Positions 27,026-37,028 are shown, numbered from the stretch's first letter. The stretch: DNA of 64,000 nt from Nocardiopsis sp. CNR-923 (GCF_001942255.1 NZ_MKKC01000109.1:62001-126000), one strand, 5' to 3'. Numbers and translations: made by a program. Notes: generated from the letters alone by a model not told the origin.

Positions 27026-27265
27026 ATGTTGAAGAAGGCTCTCGCCGCCAGCGCCATCACCGCCGCCGCCGCCAGCGTCCTGTTCACCGGCGCTCCGGCC
27101 ATGGCCGACGACAACATCTCCACCTCGGGCAACGGGAGCATCCTCGGAGGCAACCAGCTCGTGGCGGACCTGAACGTTCCCATCAACGTCTGCGGCAACG
27201 CGATCGGCATCCTCGGCGTCGCGGGTGCCAGCTGCACCGGCTCCGACGCCAAGGTCTTCGAGTAG
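27026..27265 (+). CDS. Short chaplin (hydrophobic cell-surface protein)
   Basis: This 79-residue secreted protein has a signal peptide ending APAMA-DD near residue 27, then one chaplin domain. The domain has the G-N-x-x-x-G-N-Q pattern (GNGSILGGNQL) and VPINVCGNAIGILGVAGASC, with two cysteines at 56 and 70. Chaplins assemble into amyloid-like films that let aerial hyphae leave the water surface, which indicates a sporulating filamentous actinomycete. There is no sortase signal, so it belongs to the short class. GGGAG precedes the ATG. It sits alone between the PH and panC gene groups. Confidence 0.88.
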   Translation: MLKKALAASAITAAAASVLFTGAPAMADDNISTSGNGSILGGNQLVADLNVPINVCGNAIGILGVAGASCTGSDAKVFE

Positions 27266-27287
27266 CCGACCGGGTCGCGATCGAGCG

Positions 27288-27347
27288 ACCTGACCGGTCG
27301 GGGGTGTCCACCCGGGAGACGTCCCGGGTGATCCGGTCCGGTCAGGT
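27288..27347 (+). terminator. 60-bp nested inverted repeat after the chaplin gene
   Basis: An outer perfect 10-base pair of arms (acctgaccgg / ccggtcaggt) encloses an inner perfect 9-base stem (cacccggga / tcccgggtg, 27309-27330) with a 4-base loop. It starts 22 bases after the stop and is well placed to end chaplin transcription or stabilise the mRNA 3' end. Confidence 0.75.
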
Positions 27348-27555
27348 TCCAGAGCGGCACGCTCGGGGGCGCCATTCCGCGAACGCGGAGTGGCGCCCCT
27401 CGCGTGCGTCCGGGGCGGCTCCGGGCCCGTCGCAGCCGGCCCTCACGTCGCGCCCGGGGCTGGTCGGCGGGGCACGGGTCCGGGAGAGTTATCGTGTGCT
27501 CAGGCGTCACGGTGCGGCAGCGACAGGACGCACGGGACCACGAAGGGGCACGACC

Positions 27556-28440
27556 ATGGAGACGACGCAGGGCCGCCCGGCGCGGCTGCGAGTCGGCGTC
27601 ATCGGACCCGGCCGGGTCGGCTCCGTTCTCGGCCAGGCCCTGGGCAGGGCCGGGCACAAGGTCGTCGCGACCACCGCGGTCTCCGAGACCTCCCGGGCCA
27701 ACGCCGCCGCCCGGCTGCCGACCGCCCGGGTGGTCGACGCCCCCGAAGTCGTCGAGGCCAGCGACCTCGTCCTCGTCACGGTGCCCGACGACGCCCTGCC
27801 CGACCTCGTCGAGGGGCTCGCCGCCATCGGCGCCGCCCTGCGCGGCAAGCTCCTCGTGCACGCCAGCGGGGCGCACGGCCACGGCGTCCTGGCCCCCGCC
27901 ACCATCGCCGGGGCCCTGCCGCTCGCCCTCCACCCCGCGATGACCTTCACCGGACGCGACGAGGACATCGAGCGGCTCGCCAACTGCGCGTTCGGCGTCA
28001 CCGCCCCCGAGCAGCTGCGCCCCATCGCCGAGGCGCTCGTGGTCGAGATGGGCGCGGAACCCGTGTGGATCGCCGAGTCCAAACGCACCCTCTACCACGC
28101 GGCCCTCGCCGGGGGCGCCAACCACCTGGTCACGCTCGTGGCCGACAGCGCGGCCCTGCTCGCCGCAGCCGGGGTGCCCGAGCCCGGCCGGATGCTCGCC
28201 CCCATGCTCGGCGCCGCCCTGGACAACGCACTGCGCCTCGGCATCCACGGTCTGAGCGGCCCGGTCCTGCGCGGTGACGCCGGAACCGTCGCCGGACACA
28301 TCGAGCAACTGCGCGAGAACGCCCCCGAGAGCGTGGCCAGCTACGTCGAACTCGCCCGCCTCACCGCGGACCGGGCGATCAACGCGGGGATGCTCGACCC
28401 CGCCGACGCCGCACGCCTGCTCGACGTCCTGCGCCGCTGA
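27556..28440 (+). CDS. DUF2520 Rossmann-fold oxidoreductase-like protein beside panC
   Basis: This 294-residue protein has an N-terminal NAD(P)-binding fold, [20 protein letters not shown] (GxGxxG-like). It continues [19 protein letters not shown] and [20 protein letters not shown], with a helical C-terminal domain ending LLDVLRR. The DUF2520 family resembles ketopantoate and pyrroline-5-carboxylate reductases. Its constant placement before panC suggests a role in pantothenate synthesis, but no reaction is established. The ATG at 27556 follows a 290-bp gap; panC lies 74 bp downstream. Confidence 0.83.
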   Translation: METTQGRPARLRVGVIGPGRVGSVLGQALGRAGHKVVATTAVSETSRANAAARLPTARVVDAPEVVEASDLVLVTVPDDALPDLVEGLAAIGAALRGKLLVHASGAHGHGVLAPATIAGALPLALHPAMTFTGRDEDIERLANCAFGVTAPEQLRPIAEALVVEMGAEPVWIAESKRTLYHAALAGGANHLVTLVADSAALLAAAGVPEPGRMLAPMLGAALDNALRLGIHGLSGPVLRGDAGTVAGHIEQLRENAPESVASYVELARLTADRAINAGMLDPADAARLLDVLRR

Positions 28441-28514
28441 GGCCCACCGCGGCGGCCGACGACACCGGACGCGTACCGCGCCCGCGCCGAACACCACCAC
28501 CACGGGAAACCACC

Positions 28515-29402
28515 ATGACCGAACCCACGCCACAGACCGCGCCCGCGGACGGGCCCCTGCTCGTCCACACGGCCGACGACCTGCGCCGCGTTCTCGCCGA
28601 CGCCGGGCGCGTCGCCCTCGTCCCCACCATGGGCGCGCTGCACGAGGGCCACCGCAGCCTCATGCGCCTCGCCCGCGCCCACGCCGACACCGTCGTCGTG
28701 AGCGTGTTCGTCAACCCCCTCCAGTTCGGCCCCCACGAGGATTTCGGCCGCTACCCGCGCACACTCGGCACGGACGCGCGGGTCTGCGCGCAGGAGGGCG
28801 TCGACGTCGTCTTCGCTCCGAGCGTGGACACCATGTACCCGTCGGAGCAGATGGTCACCGTCCAGGCCGGACCCATGGGCGAGCGCCTGGAGGGCGCCTC
28901 CCGGCCCGGATTCTTCACCGGGGTGCTCACCGTCGTCAGCAAACTCCTGCACCTGGTCGGCCCCGACGTGGCCGTCTTCGGACGCAAGGACGCCCAGCAG
29001 CTCGCCGTCGTCCGCCGGATGGTCACCGACCTCAACCTCCCCGTGGAGATCGTCGGCGCCCCCACCCTGCGCGACCCCGACGGCCTGGCCACGTCGAGCA
29101 GGAACGTCTACCTGGACGAGGGCGAGCGCGCCAGCGCCCTCGCCCTGTCCCGGGCCCTGAACGCCGGCCGCGCCGCGGCCGGCCACGGACCCGACGCCGT
29201 CCGCGCCGCCGCCCGGGCCGTCCTGGCCGAGGCCGCCGAGGCCGCACCGCCGGTCGAACCCGACTACCTCGCCCTGGTCGACCCCGCCACCTTCGCCGAC
29301 GTTCCCGCCGGATACGCGGGCGAGGCCGTCCTCGCCGTCGCCGCCCGCGTCGGTGCGACCCGGCTCATCGACAACGTGTCGGTGCGGCTTCCCCACCGCT
29401 AG
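28515..29402 (+). CDS. panC: Pantothenate synthetase
   Basis: It condenses pantoate with beta-alanine using ATP, giving pantothenate for coenzyme A. It is a class I tRNA-synthetase-like nucleotidyltransferase: HIGH-type motif [51 protein letters not shown] and KMSKS-type ATSSRNVYL are all visible. Length is 295 residues. It begins an uninterrupted run with nadB, nadC and coaX, linking CoA and NAD synthesis. Confidence 0.96.
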   Translation: MTEPTPQTAPADGPLLVHTADDLRRVLADAGRVALVPTMGALHEGHRSLMRLARAHADTVVVSVFVNPLQFGPHEDFGRYPRTLGTDARVCAQEGVDVVFAPSVDTMYPSEQMVTVQAGPMGERLEGASRPGFFTGVLTVVSKLLHLVGPDVAVFGRKDAQQLAVVRRMVTDLNLPVEIVGAPTLRDPDGLATSSRNVYLDEGERASALALSRALNAGRAAAGHGPDAVRAAARAVLAEAAEAAPPVEPDYLALVDPATFADVPAGYAGEAVLAVAARVGATRLIDNVSVRLPHR

Positions 29403-29499
29403 GGGCGGCGCTCCGTCGCCCCGCGACGGTGACCGCCCCTCGGGACCGAGCCGACCCACCACCGCCCAGCCACGGTCGGCACCTGCGAAAGAGACGCAC

Positions 29500-31120
29500 A
29501 TGACCTCATCCAGACAGACCCGGATCGACGCTCCCGCCCCGACGTGGACCGTCGGCGCGGACGTCGCCGTCATCGGCTCGGGCGTCGCCGGACTGAGCAC
29601 GGCCCTGCGCTACGTCCAACGCACCGAACGCGGTCGCGTCGTGCTCGTCACCAAGGACCGCCTCTCCACCGGGTCCACGTCCTACGCCCAGGGGGGCATC
29701 GCCGCGGCCATGGCCCCCGGCGACGACCCCGTCGCGCACATGGTCGACACCCACCTGGCCGGGGCGGGCCTGTGCGACCCCCTCGCCGTGCACGTCCTGG
29801 CGACCCAGGGGCCCGCCGCCCTGCGCTGGCTCATCGGCGTGGGCGCCGAGTTCGACCGCACCGACGGCGGCGACCTGGCCCTCACCCGGGAGGGCGGACA
29901 CCGCGCCGACCGGGTCGCGCACGCCGGGGGCGACGCCACCGGGGCCGAGATCCAGCGCGCGCTCCAGGCCGCGGTCATGGCGGAGGAGCGGATCGAGGTC
30001 ATCGAACACGCCCTCGCCCTGGACGTCCTGCGCGACCCCGACACCTTCGCCGTCGTCGGCGCCACCCTCCACGTCATCGGCGAGCGCCCGCGACGGAGTC
30101 GGCGCCGTGCTGGCCCCGGCCGTCGTCCTGGCGACCGGCGGAATGGGCCAGATCTTCGCCGCGACCACCAATCCGCCGGTGTCCACCGGTGACGGCCTCG
30201 CGCTCGCGGCGCGCGCCGGGGCGCGCCTGCGCGACCTGGAGTTCATCCAGTTCCACCCCACCGTGCTCTGGCTGGGCCCGGACGCACGCGGCAGGCAGCC
30301 GCTCGTCTCCGAGGCGGTGCGCGGCGAGGGCGCCTTCCTCGTCGACGGACGCGGGGAACGGATCATGGAGGGCGTCCACGAACTGGCCGACCTCGCCCCC
30401 CGCGACGTCGTGGCCAGAACCATCGCGCGCGTCATGGCCGAACAGGGCACCGACCACGTCCACCTGGACGCGCGGCACTTCGGCGCGCCGGCCTGGGAAC
30501 GCCGCTTCCCCACGATCCTGGCGGCCTGCCGAGCGCACGGGATCGACCCCGTCACGGAGCCGATCCCCGTGTCGCCCGCCGCGCACTACGCGTCGGGAGG
30601 CGCCGAGGTCGACATCGACGGCGCCACCAGCGTCCCCGGCCTCTGGGCGGTCGGCGAGGTCGCCCGCACCGGCGTCCACGGCGCCAACCGCCTGGCCTCC
30701 AACTCCCTCCTGGAGGGCTTGGTCTACGCGGACCGGATCGCCGCCCGCCTCGCCGCCGAGGCGCGCCCGGTCCCGACGCGGGGCGTGCCCACGGGGGAGG
30801 TCACCCGACTGGTCGACCCGCCCGCCGCGGCCCGCGTCCGGGCGCTGATGTCCCGCCACGCCGGGGTCCTGCGCACCGCCGAGGGGCTGGCCGCGCTGGT
30901 CACCGAACTCGACGCGCTCACCACCCACGGCACGGACGTCCGCCCGGACACAGCCTCCTGGGAGGCCGTCAACCTGCTCACCGTGGCCCGGCTGGTCGCC
31001 GCAGCGGCGCTGCACCGCACCGAGAGCCGCGGTTCGCACCAGCGCGCCGACGCCCCCGAACCCGACCCCGAGTACCGGCGCGCCCGGTCGTCGTCCGACT
31101 GGAGGGCGGCACGCCCGTGA
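29500..31120 (+). CDS. nadB: L-aspartate oxidase; frame broken near 30090
   Basis: It oxidises L-aspartate to iminoaspartate with FAD, the first step of de novo NAD synthesis. The FAD-binding GSGVAGLSTALRY is followed by STGSTSYAQGGIAAAMAP, then GGMGQIFAATTNPPVSTGDG, LRDLEFIQFHPTVLW and HGANRLASNSLLEGLVYADR. The first frame ends at 30192 and the second continues. Here the shift fits loss of two bases (or gain of one) near 30085-30093 (gcgcccgcgacgg), unlike the single losses elsewhere. The expected sequence there is GE-x-x-RDGVGA. Repaired length is about 540. It overlaps nadC by GTGA. Confidence 0.9.
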
Positions 31121-32088
31121 CCATCGACGAGGACTGGACCCCGTCTCTGCCGCCCGCGCTCGTCGCCGATCTGGACGCCATCGCGTTCCCGATCGCGGAG
31201 GGGACACCGGACCCGGAAACCCGGGCCCAGTTCACCCTCCCCTACACCGCGCCCCACCAGTCCCATGTGGACCTCGTGCGCCGCGCTCTGGCCGAGGACC
31301 TCACCGCCGGTCCGCGCATCGACGTGACCAGCGTGGCCACCATCCCCGCCGACCAGGTGCGCACCGCACACGTCGTCGCGCGCGCCGACGGCACGGTCAG
31401 CGGACTGCCCCTGGCCGAACTGGTCTTCTGGCTGGTCACCGACGGAGCTCTGGAGATCGCCCGCCCAGCCCGGGACGGCGACGCGGTCAAGCGCGGGGAC
31501 GTGCTCATGTCCGTCACCGCCCGCACCCGCGACCTGCTCACCGCGGAGCGGACGGCGCTCAACCTCCTCACGCACATGTCGGGCATCGCGACCGCCACCC
31601 GCGCCTGGACGGAGGCGGTGGCCGGGACCGGCGCCCGGATCCGCGACAGCCGCAAGACCCGCCCCGGGCTGCGCGCGCTGGAGAAGTACGCGGTGCGTTG
31701 CGGAGGCGGCGTCAACCACCGCTACTGCCTCAGCGACGCCGGACTGGTCAAGGACAACCACGTGGTGGCCGCGGGCGGGGTCGGCGCGGCGGTGCGCGCG
31801 ATCCGCGAGCGCTTCCCCGGCCTGCCCCTGGAGGTCGAGGTGGACCGGATCGACCAGATCGAGGAGGCGATCGCGGCCGGGGCCGAGGAGATCCTCCTGG
31901 ACAACTTCACGGTGCCGGGGCTGCGTTCCGCCGTCGAGCTCGTCGCCGGGCGCGTGCGGCTGGAGTCCTCCGGAGGGCTGACGCTCGACGTGGCCGCCGA
32001 CGTGGCCGCCACGGGGGTCGACTACCTCGCGGTCGGCGCCCTCACGCATTCCAGTCCGGCACTGGATATCGCACTCGACCTGTCGTGA
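31117..32088 (+). CDS. nadC: Nicotinate-nucleotide pyrophosphorylase (quinolinate phosphoribosyltransferase)
   Basis: It converts quinolinate and PRPP to nicotinate mononucleotide. Signatures are RALAEDLTAGPRIDVTS, NLLTHMSGIATATR, IRDSRKTRPGLRALEKYAV, GGVNHRYCLSDAGLVKDNHV and EEILLDNFTVPGLR, with the C-terminal ESSGGLTLDV. Length is 323 residues with an extended N-terminus, normal for actinobacteria. The GTG start overlaps nadB by four bases. nadA is not in this window. Confidence 0.95.
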   Translation: MTIDEDWTPSLPPALVADLDAIAFPIAEGTPDPETRAQFTLPYTAPHQSHVDLVRRALAEDLTAGPRIDVTSVATIPADQVRTAHVVARADGTVSGLPLAELVFWLVTDGALEIARPARDGDAVKRGDVLMSVTARTRDLLTAERTALNLLTHMSGIATATRAWTEAVAGTGARIRDSRKTRPGLRALEKYAVRCGGGVNHRYCLSDAGLVKDNHVVAAGGVGAAVRAIRERFPGLPLEVEVDRIDQIEEAIAAGAEEILLDNFTVPGLRSAVELVAGRVRLESSGGLTLDVAADVAATGVDYLAVGALTHSSPALDIALDLS

Positions 32089-32153
32089 GCGGTCCGATTG
32101 GTGGAAGATTCCCTGAGAACACGCCACTTCGACCACGGATGAGGGTTCCCAGC

Positions 32154-32936
32154 ATGCTGCTCACCATCGACGTCGGCAACTCCGAGACGGTATTCGGGCT
32201 GTTCCAGGCCGACGACCTTCTCGAACACTGGAGAGTGGGCACCGACACGCGCCGCACCGCCGACGAGTGGGCGGTGGTGCTGCGCGGGCTCATCGACGGG
32301 AGCGAACTGGGGTCCCCGGCGGACGTGGACGGCATCGCCCTGTGCTGCTCGGTGCCGTCGGTGCAGCACGAGATGCGCGACATGTTCCGCCGCCACTTCG
32401 GTGACGTGCCGGCCGTGATCGTCGAACCGGGGGTCAAGACGGGCGTGCCGATCCGGATGGACAACCCGAAGGAGGTGGGCAGCGACCGGATCATCAACGC
32501 CCTGGCGGCCAGCCACGTCTACGGGGGGCCGGCGGTGGTGGTCGACTTCGGCACGGCGACCACGTTCGACGCGGTGAGCGGGAAGGGCGAGTACGTGGGC
32601 GGCGCGATCGCGCCGGGCATCGACATCTCGGTGGACGCGCTGTCGCGCAGGGGCGCCCAACTGCACATGGTGGAGATCGTCAAGCCGCGCGCGGCCATCG
32701 CGAAGAACACCACGGAGGCGCTGCGCTCGGGGATCGTGTTCGGGTTCGCCGGACAGGTCGACGGGATCGTGGACCGGATGGTCACCGAGCTCACGGACGT
32801 CCCCGACGACGTGACCGTGATCGCCACCGGCGGGCTGGCCTCCGTGGTCGTCGGCGAGTGCGAGACCGTGGACGTGCACGACCCCTGGCTGACCCTCACC
32901 GGTCTGCGCCTGGTCTTCGAGCGCAACGTCTCCTGA
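32154..32936 (+). CDS. coaX: Type III pantothenate kinase
   Basis: It phosphorylates pantothenate, the committed step of CoA synthesis, and needs a monovalent cation. The ASKHA fold shows MLLTIDVGNSETVFGLF, VGSDRIINALAA and the catalytic VVVDFGTATTFD, with GGAIAPGIDISVDALSRRGA. The product is 260 residues. It lies 65 bp after nadC. A 26-bp perfect palindrome follows the stop and should end transcription. Confidence 0.95.
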   Translation: MLLTIDVGNSETVFGLFQADDLLEHWRVGTDTRRTADEWAVVLRGLIDGSELGSPADVDGIALCCSVPSVQHEMRDMFRRHFGDVPAVIVEPGVKTGVPIRMDNPKEVGSDRIINALAASHVYGGPAVVVDFGTATTFDAVSGKGEYVGGAIAPGIDISVDALSRRGAQLHMVEIVKPRAAIAKNTTEALRSGIVFGFAGQVDGIVDRMVTELTDVPDDVTVIATGGLASVVVGECETVDVHDPWLTLTGLRLVFERNVS

Positions 32937-32946
32937 GCGATGCCGT

Positions 32947-32972
32947 GCGGTGCGGGGACGTCCCCGCACCGC
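32947..32972. terminator. 26-bp perfect palindrome between coaX and vapC
   Basis: The sequence is its own reverse complement (gcggtgcgggg arm around acgt). It sits in the 39-bp gap between two convergent genes, so it can act as a bidirectional terminator. Confidence 0.8.
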
Positions 32973-32975
32973 CGG

Positions 32976-33395
32976 TCAGTCCTTGTTGTGTCTTTGGACC
33001 CGCAACCGGGGGAAGACCTCGGCCAGATGGTCGAAGTCGCGGTCGCAGTGGACGAGGACCGCGTCCGTGCGCAGCGCGACCGCGGCGATGAGGCAGTCGT
33101 AGAGCTTCCGGATGGTCTTGCCCTTGGACCGTGCTTCTCGATACAGGTTCGCCGAGTAGGTGAAGTCGAGGCGGTTCTCCAGACTCAACTGGATGAGCCC
33201 GTTGGTCAGGCGCTCGATGACCTGCTGTTCGGCCGCGTTCCTGACACCGCTCAGGAGTTCGGCGGCGACAGGTTCGGTCGTCGCCAGATTCGCCTCCCTC
33301 TCGATGAGTTCACGGACGAAGTCGTTGGTCTCGGATTTCGTCTTGCGGAGGTACTCCACCCACGCGGAACTGTCGACCAGGTAGATCGTGGTCAT
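32976..33395 (-). CDS. vapC: PIN-domain ribonuclease toxin, VapC family
   Basis: This 139-residue PIN-domain protein has the acidic metal site: Asp8 in [14 protein letters not shown], a Glu in [14 protein letters not shown], Asp in [12 protein letters not shown], and Asp residues in [13 protein letters not shown]. VapC toxins cut tRNA or rRNA to halt translation. The ATG overlaps the antitoxin stop by four bases (ATGA), so synthesis is coupled. It is the only recognisable toxin-antitoxin pair in the core region. Confidence 0.9.
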   Translation of the reverse strand: MTTIYLVDSSAWVEYLRKTKSETNDFVRELIEREANLATTEPVAAELLSGVRNAAEQQVIERLTNGLIQLSLENRLDFTYSANLYREARSKGKTIRKLYDCLIAAVALRTDAVLVHCDRDFDHLAEVFPRLRVQRHNKD

Positions 33396-33613
33396 ACGTG
33401 GACGTTCTCATCCTCGAAGCCAGAGCGGCGCATCTCGTCCAGATCGCCCTCCCAACCCATCCCCTCCAGGCTGAGGAGGAAGTCCTTGGAGAGAGGTGTG
33501 CCGGCCATGCGGCGGAGCGCGATGTCGACGGCCTCACGCTTCGTTCGGACCTGGAAGCGCTCCATCACGAATGCGATCAGTTCGTCGTCGATGTCAATGT
33601 TTGTGCGACTCAT
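33392..33613 (-). CDS. vapB: VapB-family antitoxin
   Basis: This 73-residue protein has an N-terminal DNA-binding ribbon-helix-helix type start ([37 protein letters not shown]). An acidic C-terminal tail ([20 protein letters not shown]) would wrap the toxin's active site. It likely represses its own promoter together with VapC. The ATG at 33613 gives the family-typical N-terminus; the frame stays open further upstream into a repeat-bearing region. Confidence 0.9.
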   Translation of the reverse strand: MSRTNIDIDDELIAFVMERFQVRTKREAVDIALRRMAGTPLSKDFLLSLEGMGWEGDLDEMRRSGFEDENVHV

Positions 33614-33667
33614 ACACCCATAATACATCTGTCGCGGACAGTGATGGGCTGATCGCAGAACATCCGC

Positions 33668-33717
33668 GTCTTCGCGCTGGGGTCCGCGGATGGTCTTCGC
33701 GCTGGGGTCCGCGGATG
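33668..33717. repeat. Perfect tandem duplication of a 25-bp unit
   Basis: Two identical 25-base copies abut (33668-33692 and 33693-33717); each contains ttcgcgctggggtccgcgga. They lie upstream of both vapB and lysS, and the outer ends show catccgc/gcggatg symmetry. Possible operator or replication slippage product. Confidence 0.9.
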
Positions 33718-33774
33718 CCGGACAGCCTGTGGACAGCGCCGTTCGGGTGTCCGAGTGAGAGTAGGATCGGGGCC

Positions 33775-35274
33775 GTGAATGACGCGCACGACTCCTACGA
33801 CGACCTGCCCGAACAGATGCGGGTCCGGCGCCAGAAGCTGGACCGTCTCCGGGAGGAGGGCATCGACCCCTTCCCCGTGACCTTCCCGCGGACCACGTCG
33901 ATCGGTGCCGTGCGCGACAAACACACGGGCCTGGAGCCCGACACCCAGACCGGGGAGAAGGTGGCTGTCGCCGGTCGGGTGATGCTCTACCGCAGCGGCG
34001 GTAAGTTGTGCTTCGCCACACTGCGCGACGAGACCGGCGACGTCCAGATCATGCTGTCGCTGGACCGGGTCGGCAAGGAGCGGCTGGACGCGTGGAAGGC
34101 CGACATCGACCTGGGCGACCACGTCGGGGTCGAGGGCGAGGTGATCACCTCCCGGAGGGGCGAGCTGTCCATCCTGGTCGAGTCCTGGACGTTGACCGCC
34201 AAATGCCTTCGTCCCCTGCCGGAGAAGCACAAGGGGCTCACCGATCCCGAAGCCCGGGTGCGCCAGCGCTACGTCGACCTCATCGTCAACCCCGAGTCCC
34301 AGGCGATGGCCCGGTGCCGCGCCCGGGTCGTGCGGGGGCTGCGCACCGCGCTGGAGGAGCGCGACTACATCGAGGTCGAGACCCCGATGCTGATGCGCGT
34401 GCACGGCGGCGCGACGGCGCGCCCGTTCAGCACGCACATCAACGCCTACGACATGGACCTGTACCTGCGGATCGCTCCGGAGCTGTCGCTCAAGCGGCTC
34501 GTGGTGGGCGGTCTGGAGAAGGTTTTCGAGATCAATCGGAACTTCCGGAACGAGGGCGCGGACTCCACGCACAACCCCGAGTTCACGATGCTGGAGTTCT
34601 ACCAGGCCTACGCCGACTACAACGTGGTGGCGGATGTCACACGCGATCTGATCCAGGCGGCGACCACCGCCGCTTTCGGTTCGACGGTCATCGAGCGGCC
34701 GGACGGCGAGTTCGACCTGGGTGGGGAGTGGCCGAGTATCACGCTGTACGGGTCCGTCTCCGAGGCGCTGGGCGAACAGGTCACGGTCCACACGCCCCTG
34801 GAACGGGTCCGTCGGCTGGCCGAGGCTCGTGGGATCGAGTTCAGCCACGAGTGGGGGCCGGGCAAGCTGGTCGAGCACCTCTTCGAGGAGTTGGTCGAGC
34901 ACACGCTGGTCCAGCCCACGTTCGTGCGCGACTTCCCCCTGGAGACCAGCCCGCTCACGCGCCAGCACAGGGAAGAGCCGTTGCTGACGGAGAAGTGGGA
35001 CCTGATCGGCTTCGGCATGGAGCTGGGGACCGGCTTCTCCGAGTTGATCGACCCGGTCGAGCAGCGGCGCCGCCTGACCGAGCAGTCGCTCATGGCCGCC
35101 GAGGGCGACCCCGAGGCGATGCAGCTGGACGAGGACTTCCTCCGCGCCCTGGAGTACGGAATGCCGCCCACCGGTGGCGTCGGCGTCGGTATCGACCGGC
35201 TCCTGATGGCGTTCACCGGAAAGAACATCCGTGAGACCGTGCTCTTCCCGATCGTGAAGCCCTCCGGAGACTGA
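33775..35274 (+). CDS. lysS: Lysyl-tRNA synthetase (class II)
   Basis: It charges tRNA-Lys. The OB-fold anticodon domain ([20 protein letters not shown]) is followed by class II motif 1 ([11 protein letters not shown]), motif 2 ([20 protein letters not shown]) and motif 3 ([15 protein letters not shown]). The protein is 499 residues, starting at a GTG ([15 protein letters not shown]) that ends the upstream leader. Its position before lsr2 and clpC is typical of actinobacteria. A hairpin terminator follows. Confidence 0.96.
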   Translation: MNDAHDSYDDLPEQMRVRRQKLDRLREEGIDPFPVTFPRTTSIGAVRDKHTGLEPDTQTGEKVAVAGRVMLYRSGGKLCFATLRDETGDVQIMLSLDRVGKERLDAWKADIDLGDHVGVEGEVITSRRGELSILVESWTLTAKCLRPLPEKHKGLTDPEARVRQRYVDLIVNPESQAMARCRARVVRGLRTALEERDYIEVETPMLMRVHGGATARPFSTHINAYDMDLYLRIAPELSLKRLVVGGLEKVFEINRNFRNEGADSTHNPEFTMLEFYQAYADYNVVADVTRDLIQAATTAAFGSTVIERPDGEFDLGGEWPSITLYGSVSEALGEQVTVHTPLERVRRLAEARGIEFSHEWGPGKLVEHLFEELVEHTLVQPTFVRDFPLETSPLTRQHREEPLLTEKWDLIGFGMELGTGFSELIDPVEQRRRLTEQSLMAAEGDPEAMQLDEDFLRALEYGMPPTGGVGVGIDRLLMAFTGKNIRETVLFPIVKPSGD

Positions 35275-35322
35275 GTTCTTTCTCCGAACCGAATCCGGGC
35301 TACCAGCGGACCGAAATCAGGG

Positions 35323-35356
35323 ACGGGGCTGCCGCGCTTGATCGCGGCGGTCCCGT
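35323..35356 (+). terminator. Hairpin terminator after lysS
   Basis: Stem acggg-gct-gccgcg / cgcggc-ggt-cccgt with a 6-base loop, followed by ttta, 48 bases after the lysS stop. Confidence 0.7.
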
Positions 35357-35934
35357 TTACGGTGCCTGAATGTGGCGCGCGCCACTGGACAGACCTCACA
35401 CTTGGGACATAACACGCCAAATCGCAGTGAGGGTGAGATGGTGCCGGCGACACGTCGTGGTTTTTCCTTGGAACGCCGTTCCTCGGGGAGTCCACCGAGA
35501 GTGATGAAGGTTTACGCAGGTCAATCCGGTGGTGAATGCATCCCACTCGCCACTCTGTCACCGAACGATGTGACAGGGCTACGCATGGTGATTTAGCGGC
35601 CCTTGACGGTATCATCTCGGCCGCCTAGCGTGCTGAGGGCGGACCTTGGTCCGCGAGATTGCCGAAGTGGATCGAGTACGACCGTGAGCGAGGTGTGAGG
35701 GCCGTCCCACGGCCCGCCCATCCCGCACGCACCCGTGCCCTCGGCGTGGTCTGACCGTCCCAGACCACGGCGCCCGGGCCCGCTGCGACCCGTGTCCCCC
35801 GACGCCTCCACCCCTGTGCCAGAGGGGTCCTCTCGGAAGGCCGCCGGGCCCGCGGGGCTCGGTCTCCCCAAGCACGCTCGATTCGCCCGGCGACGAGTTG
35901 ATGTTCCGCACTCACATGGATGAGGGAGGACGGA
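35357..35934. other. Gap of about 580 bp between lysS and the LuxR-type HTH gene
   Basis: A possible small frame with a Shine-Dalgarno-like gtgagggtgag begins at an ATG at 35439 (MVPATRRGFSLERRSSG) and ends at 35596. I cannot support it as a gene. An A/T-richer patch near 35590-35640 could be a promoter for the HTH gene. No RNA gene is recognised. Confidence 0.35.
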
Positions 35935-36258
35935 GTGGAACAGGCCACACTCGTACGGCGTAACGCTGAGGACCAGAGCGCTCTCCAGCCGCGGGAGCAC
36001 CGGGAGAACGTGGTTCCCCTGCAGCCGCGTTCGCGCGACGCGGCGCTGGGAGGCGCCTTCGCCCCGGTCGAACTGGCTCTTGAGGACCTCGAACTCCTCG
36101 CCGAGATCGCCACCGGCGTCACCACCGAGGTGGCGGCGCGGCGGCTCGAACTCAGCGCTCGCACACTGCGCCGACGCATCCGCACCATCTGCGACGTGCT
36201 CGGCGTGAACACGCCCATCGAAGCGGTCGTCTGGGCCGCACGGCGCCAGCTCATCTGA
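35935..36258 (+). CDS. Small LuxR-type helix-turn-helix protein
   Basis: This 107-residue protein has a disordered N-terminus and a C-terminal LuxR/GerE-like DNA-binding domain. That domain reads LEDLELLAEIATGVTTEVAA, RRLELSARTLRRRIRTICDV and LGVNTPIEAVVWAARRQ. There is no receiver or ligand domain. The GTG at 35935 sits nine bases after GGGAGG; an in-frame ATG at 35920 is possible. It is conserved near lysS in relatives, but its targets are unknown. Confidence 0.78.
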   Translation: MEQATLVRRNAEDQSALQPREHRENVVPLQPRSRDAALGGAFAPVELALEDLELLAEIATGVTTEVAARRLELSARTLRRRIRTICDVLGVNTPIEAVVWAARRQLI

Positions 36259-36395
36259 GTCTGGCCGTCCCGGCGCCGTGAGCCGGGAGAGACCACGGGC
36301 ATACCCGGCCCAGAGCGAACGGGTACGCGGCACCCGCCGGAGGAAGAGCTGTCCGGTAGGTGCGGGTGCGTACGTGGGCGTAGTCTGGTCCGGCT

Positions 36396-36995
36396 ATGTC
36401 CGTTCGTCATGTCCGAGTCCGTCGCGCCAAGACGCGCGACGTGGTCCACATCCGCCGCCTGGTCGACACCTACACGGTCGACCGCCGTGTCCTCTCCAAG
36501 AGCACGGTCAACCTCTACGAGGACATCCAGGAGTTCTGGGTGGCCGAGGCAGAGGTCCCTGATGACGCTCCGCCCGCCACGACGCCCTCCGGTGCCGTCG
36601 ACGCAGAGGGGGAGGCCGAGTATCGCGTCGTGGGCTGCGGCGCCCTCCACGTCCTCTGGGAGGACCTCGCGGAGGTCCGCACCGTCGCGGTCGATCCCTC
36701 TCTGCGTGGTTTCGGAGTGGGACATCGAATCGTGACCGAACTGCTGGACGCGGCGCGTGAGTTGGACGTGCGGCGTGTGTTCTGTCTGACATTCGAGACC
36801 GGTTTCTTCGCCAAACACGGCTTTGCCCCGATCCAGGGCACCCCGGTCTCCTCCCGCGTGTACGAGGAACTCCTGCGCTCCTATGACGAGGGCGTCGCCG
36901 AATTCCTCGATCTCGAGAGAGTCAAACCCAACACCCTCGGGAACACGCGGATGCTTGTGCACCTGAGGCCAGAGTCCCGAACCGCCCGTAGGTAA
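36396..36995 (+). CDS. argA: N-acetylglutamate synthase, GNAT type (amino-acid N-acetyltransferase)
   Basis: This short actinobacterial-type ArgA is a single GNAT domain and starts arginine synthesis by acetylating glutamate. It begins VRRAKTRDVVHIRRLVDTYT. The acetyl-CoA-binding A motif is VAVDPSLRGFGVGHRIVTEL, and the C-terminal part includes FCLTFETGFFAKHGF. The 199 residues include an Ala/Pro insertion around residues 53-75. It stands alone, away from other arg genes, which is common. A hairpin terminator follows. Confidence 0.85.
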   Translation: MSVRHVRVRRAKTRDVVHIRRLVDTYTVDRRVLSKSTVNLYEDIQEFWVAEAEVPDDAPPATTPSGAVDAEGEAEYRVVGCGALHVLWEDLAEVRTVAVDPSLRGFGVGHRIVTELLDAARELDVRRVFCLTFETGFFAKHGFAPIQGTPVSSRVYEELLRSYDEGVAEFLDLERVKPNTLGNTRMLVHLRPESRTARR

Positions 36996-37002
36996 AGGTT
37001 TT

Positions 37003-37028
37003 CGGGCGCTCTTGGGACTGAGTGCCCG
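37003..37028 (+). terminator. Hairpin terminator after argA
   Basis: Arms cgggcgctc / gagtgcccg (one G-U pair) with an 8-base loop, starting 8 bases after the stop. Confidence 0.65.

Noticed and set aside
27010-28533. 507-codon minus-strand frame over the chaplin and DUF2520 genes
   Set aside because: It spans two well-supported plus-strand genes and has no recognisable domain or ribosome binding site.
35439-35596. Small frame MVPATRRGFSLERRSSG... after lysS
   Set aside because: A weak ribosome binding site is present, but there is no domain, and I have no conservation evidence, so it is mentioned only in the gap entry.
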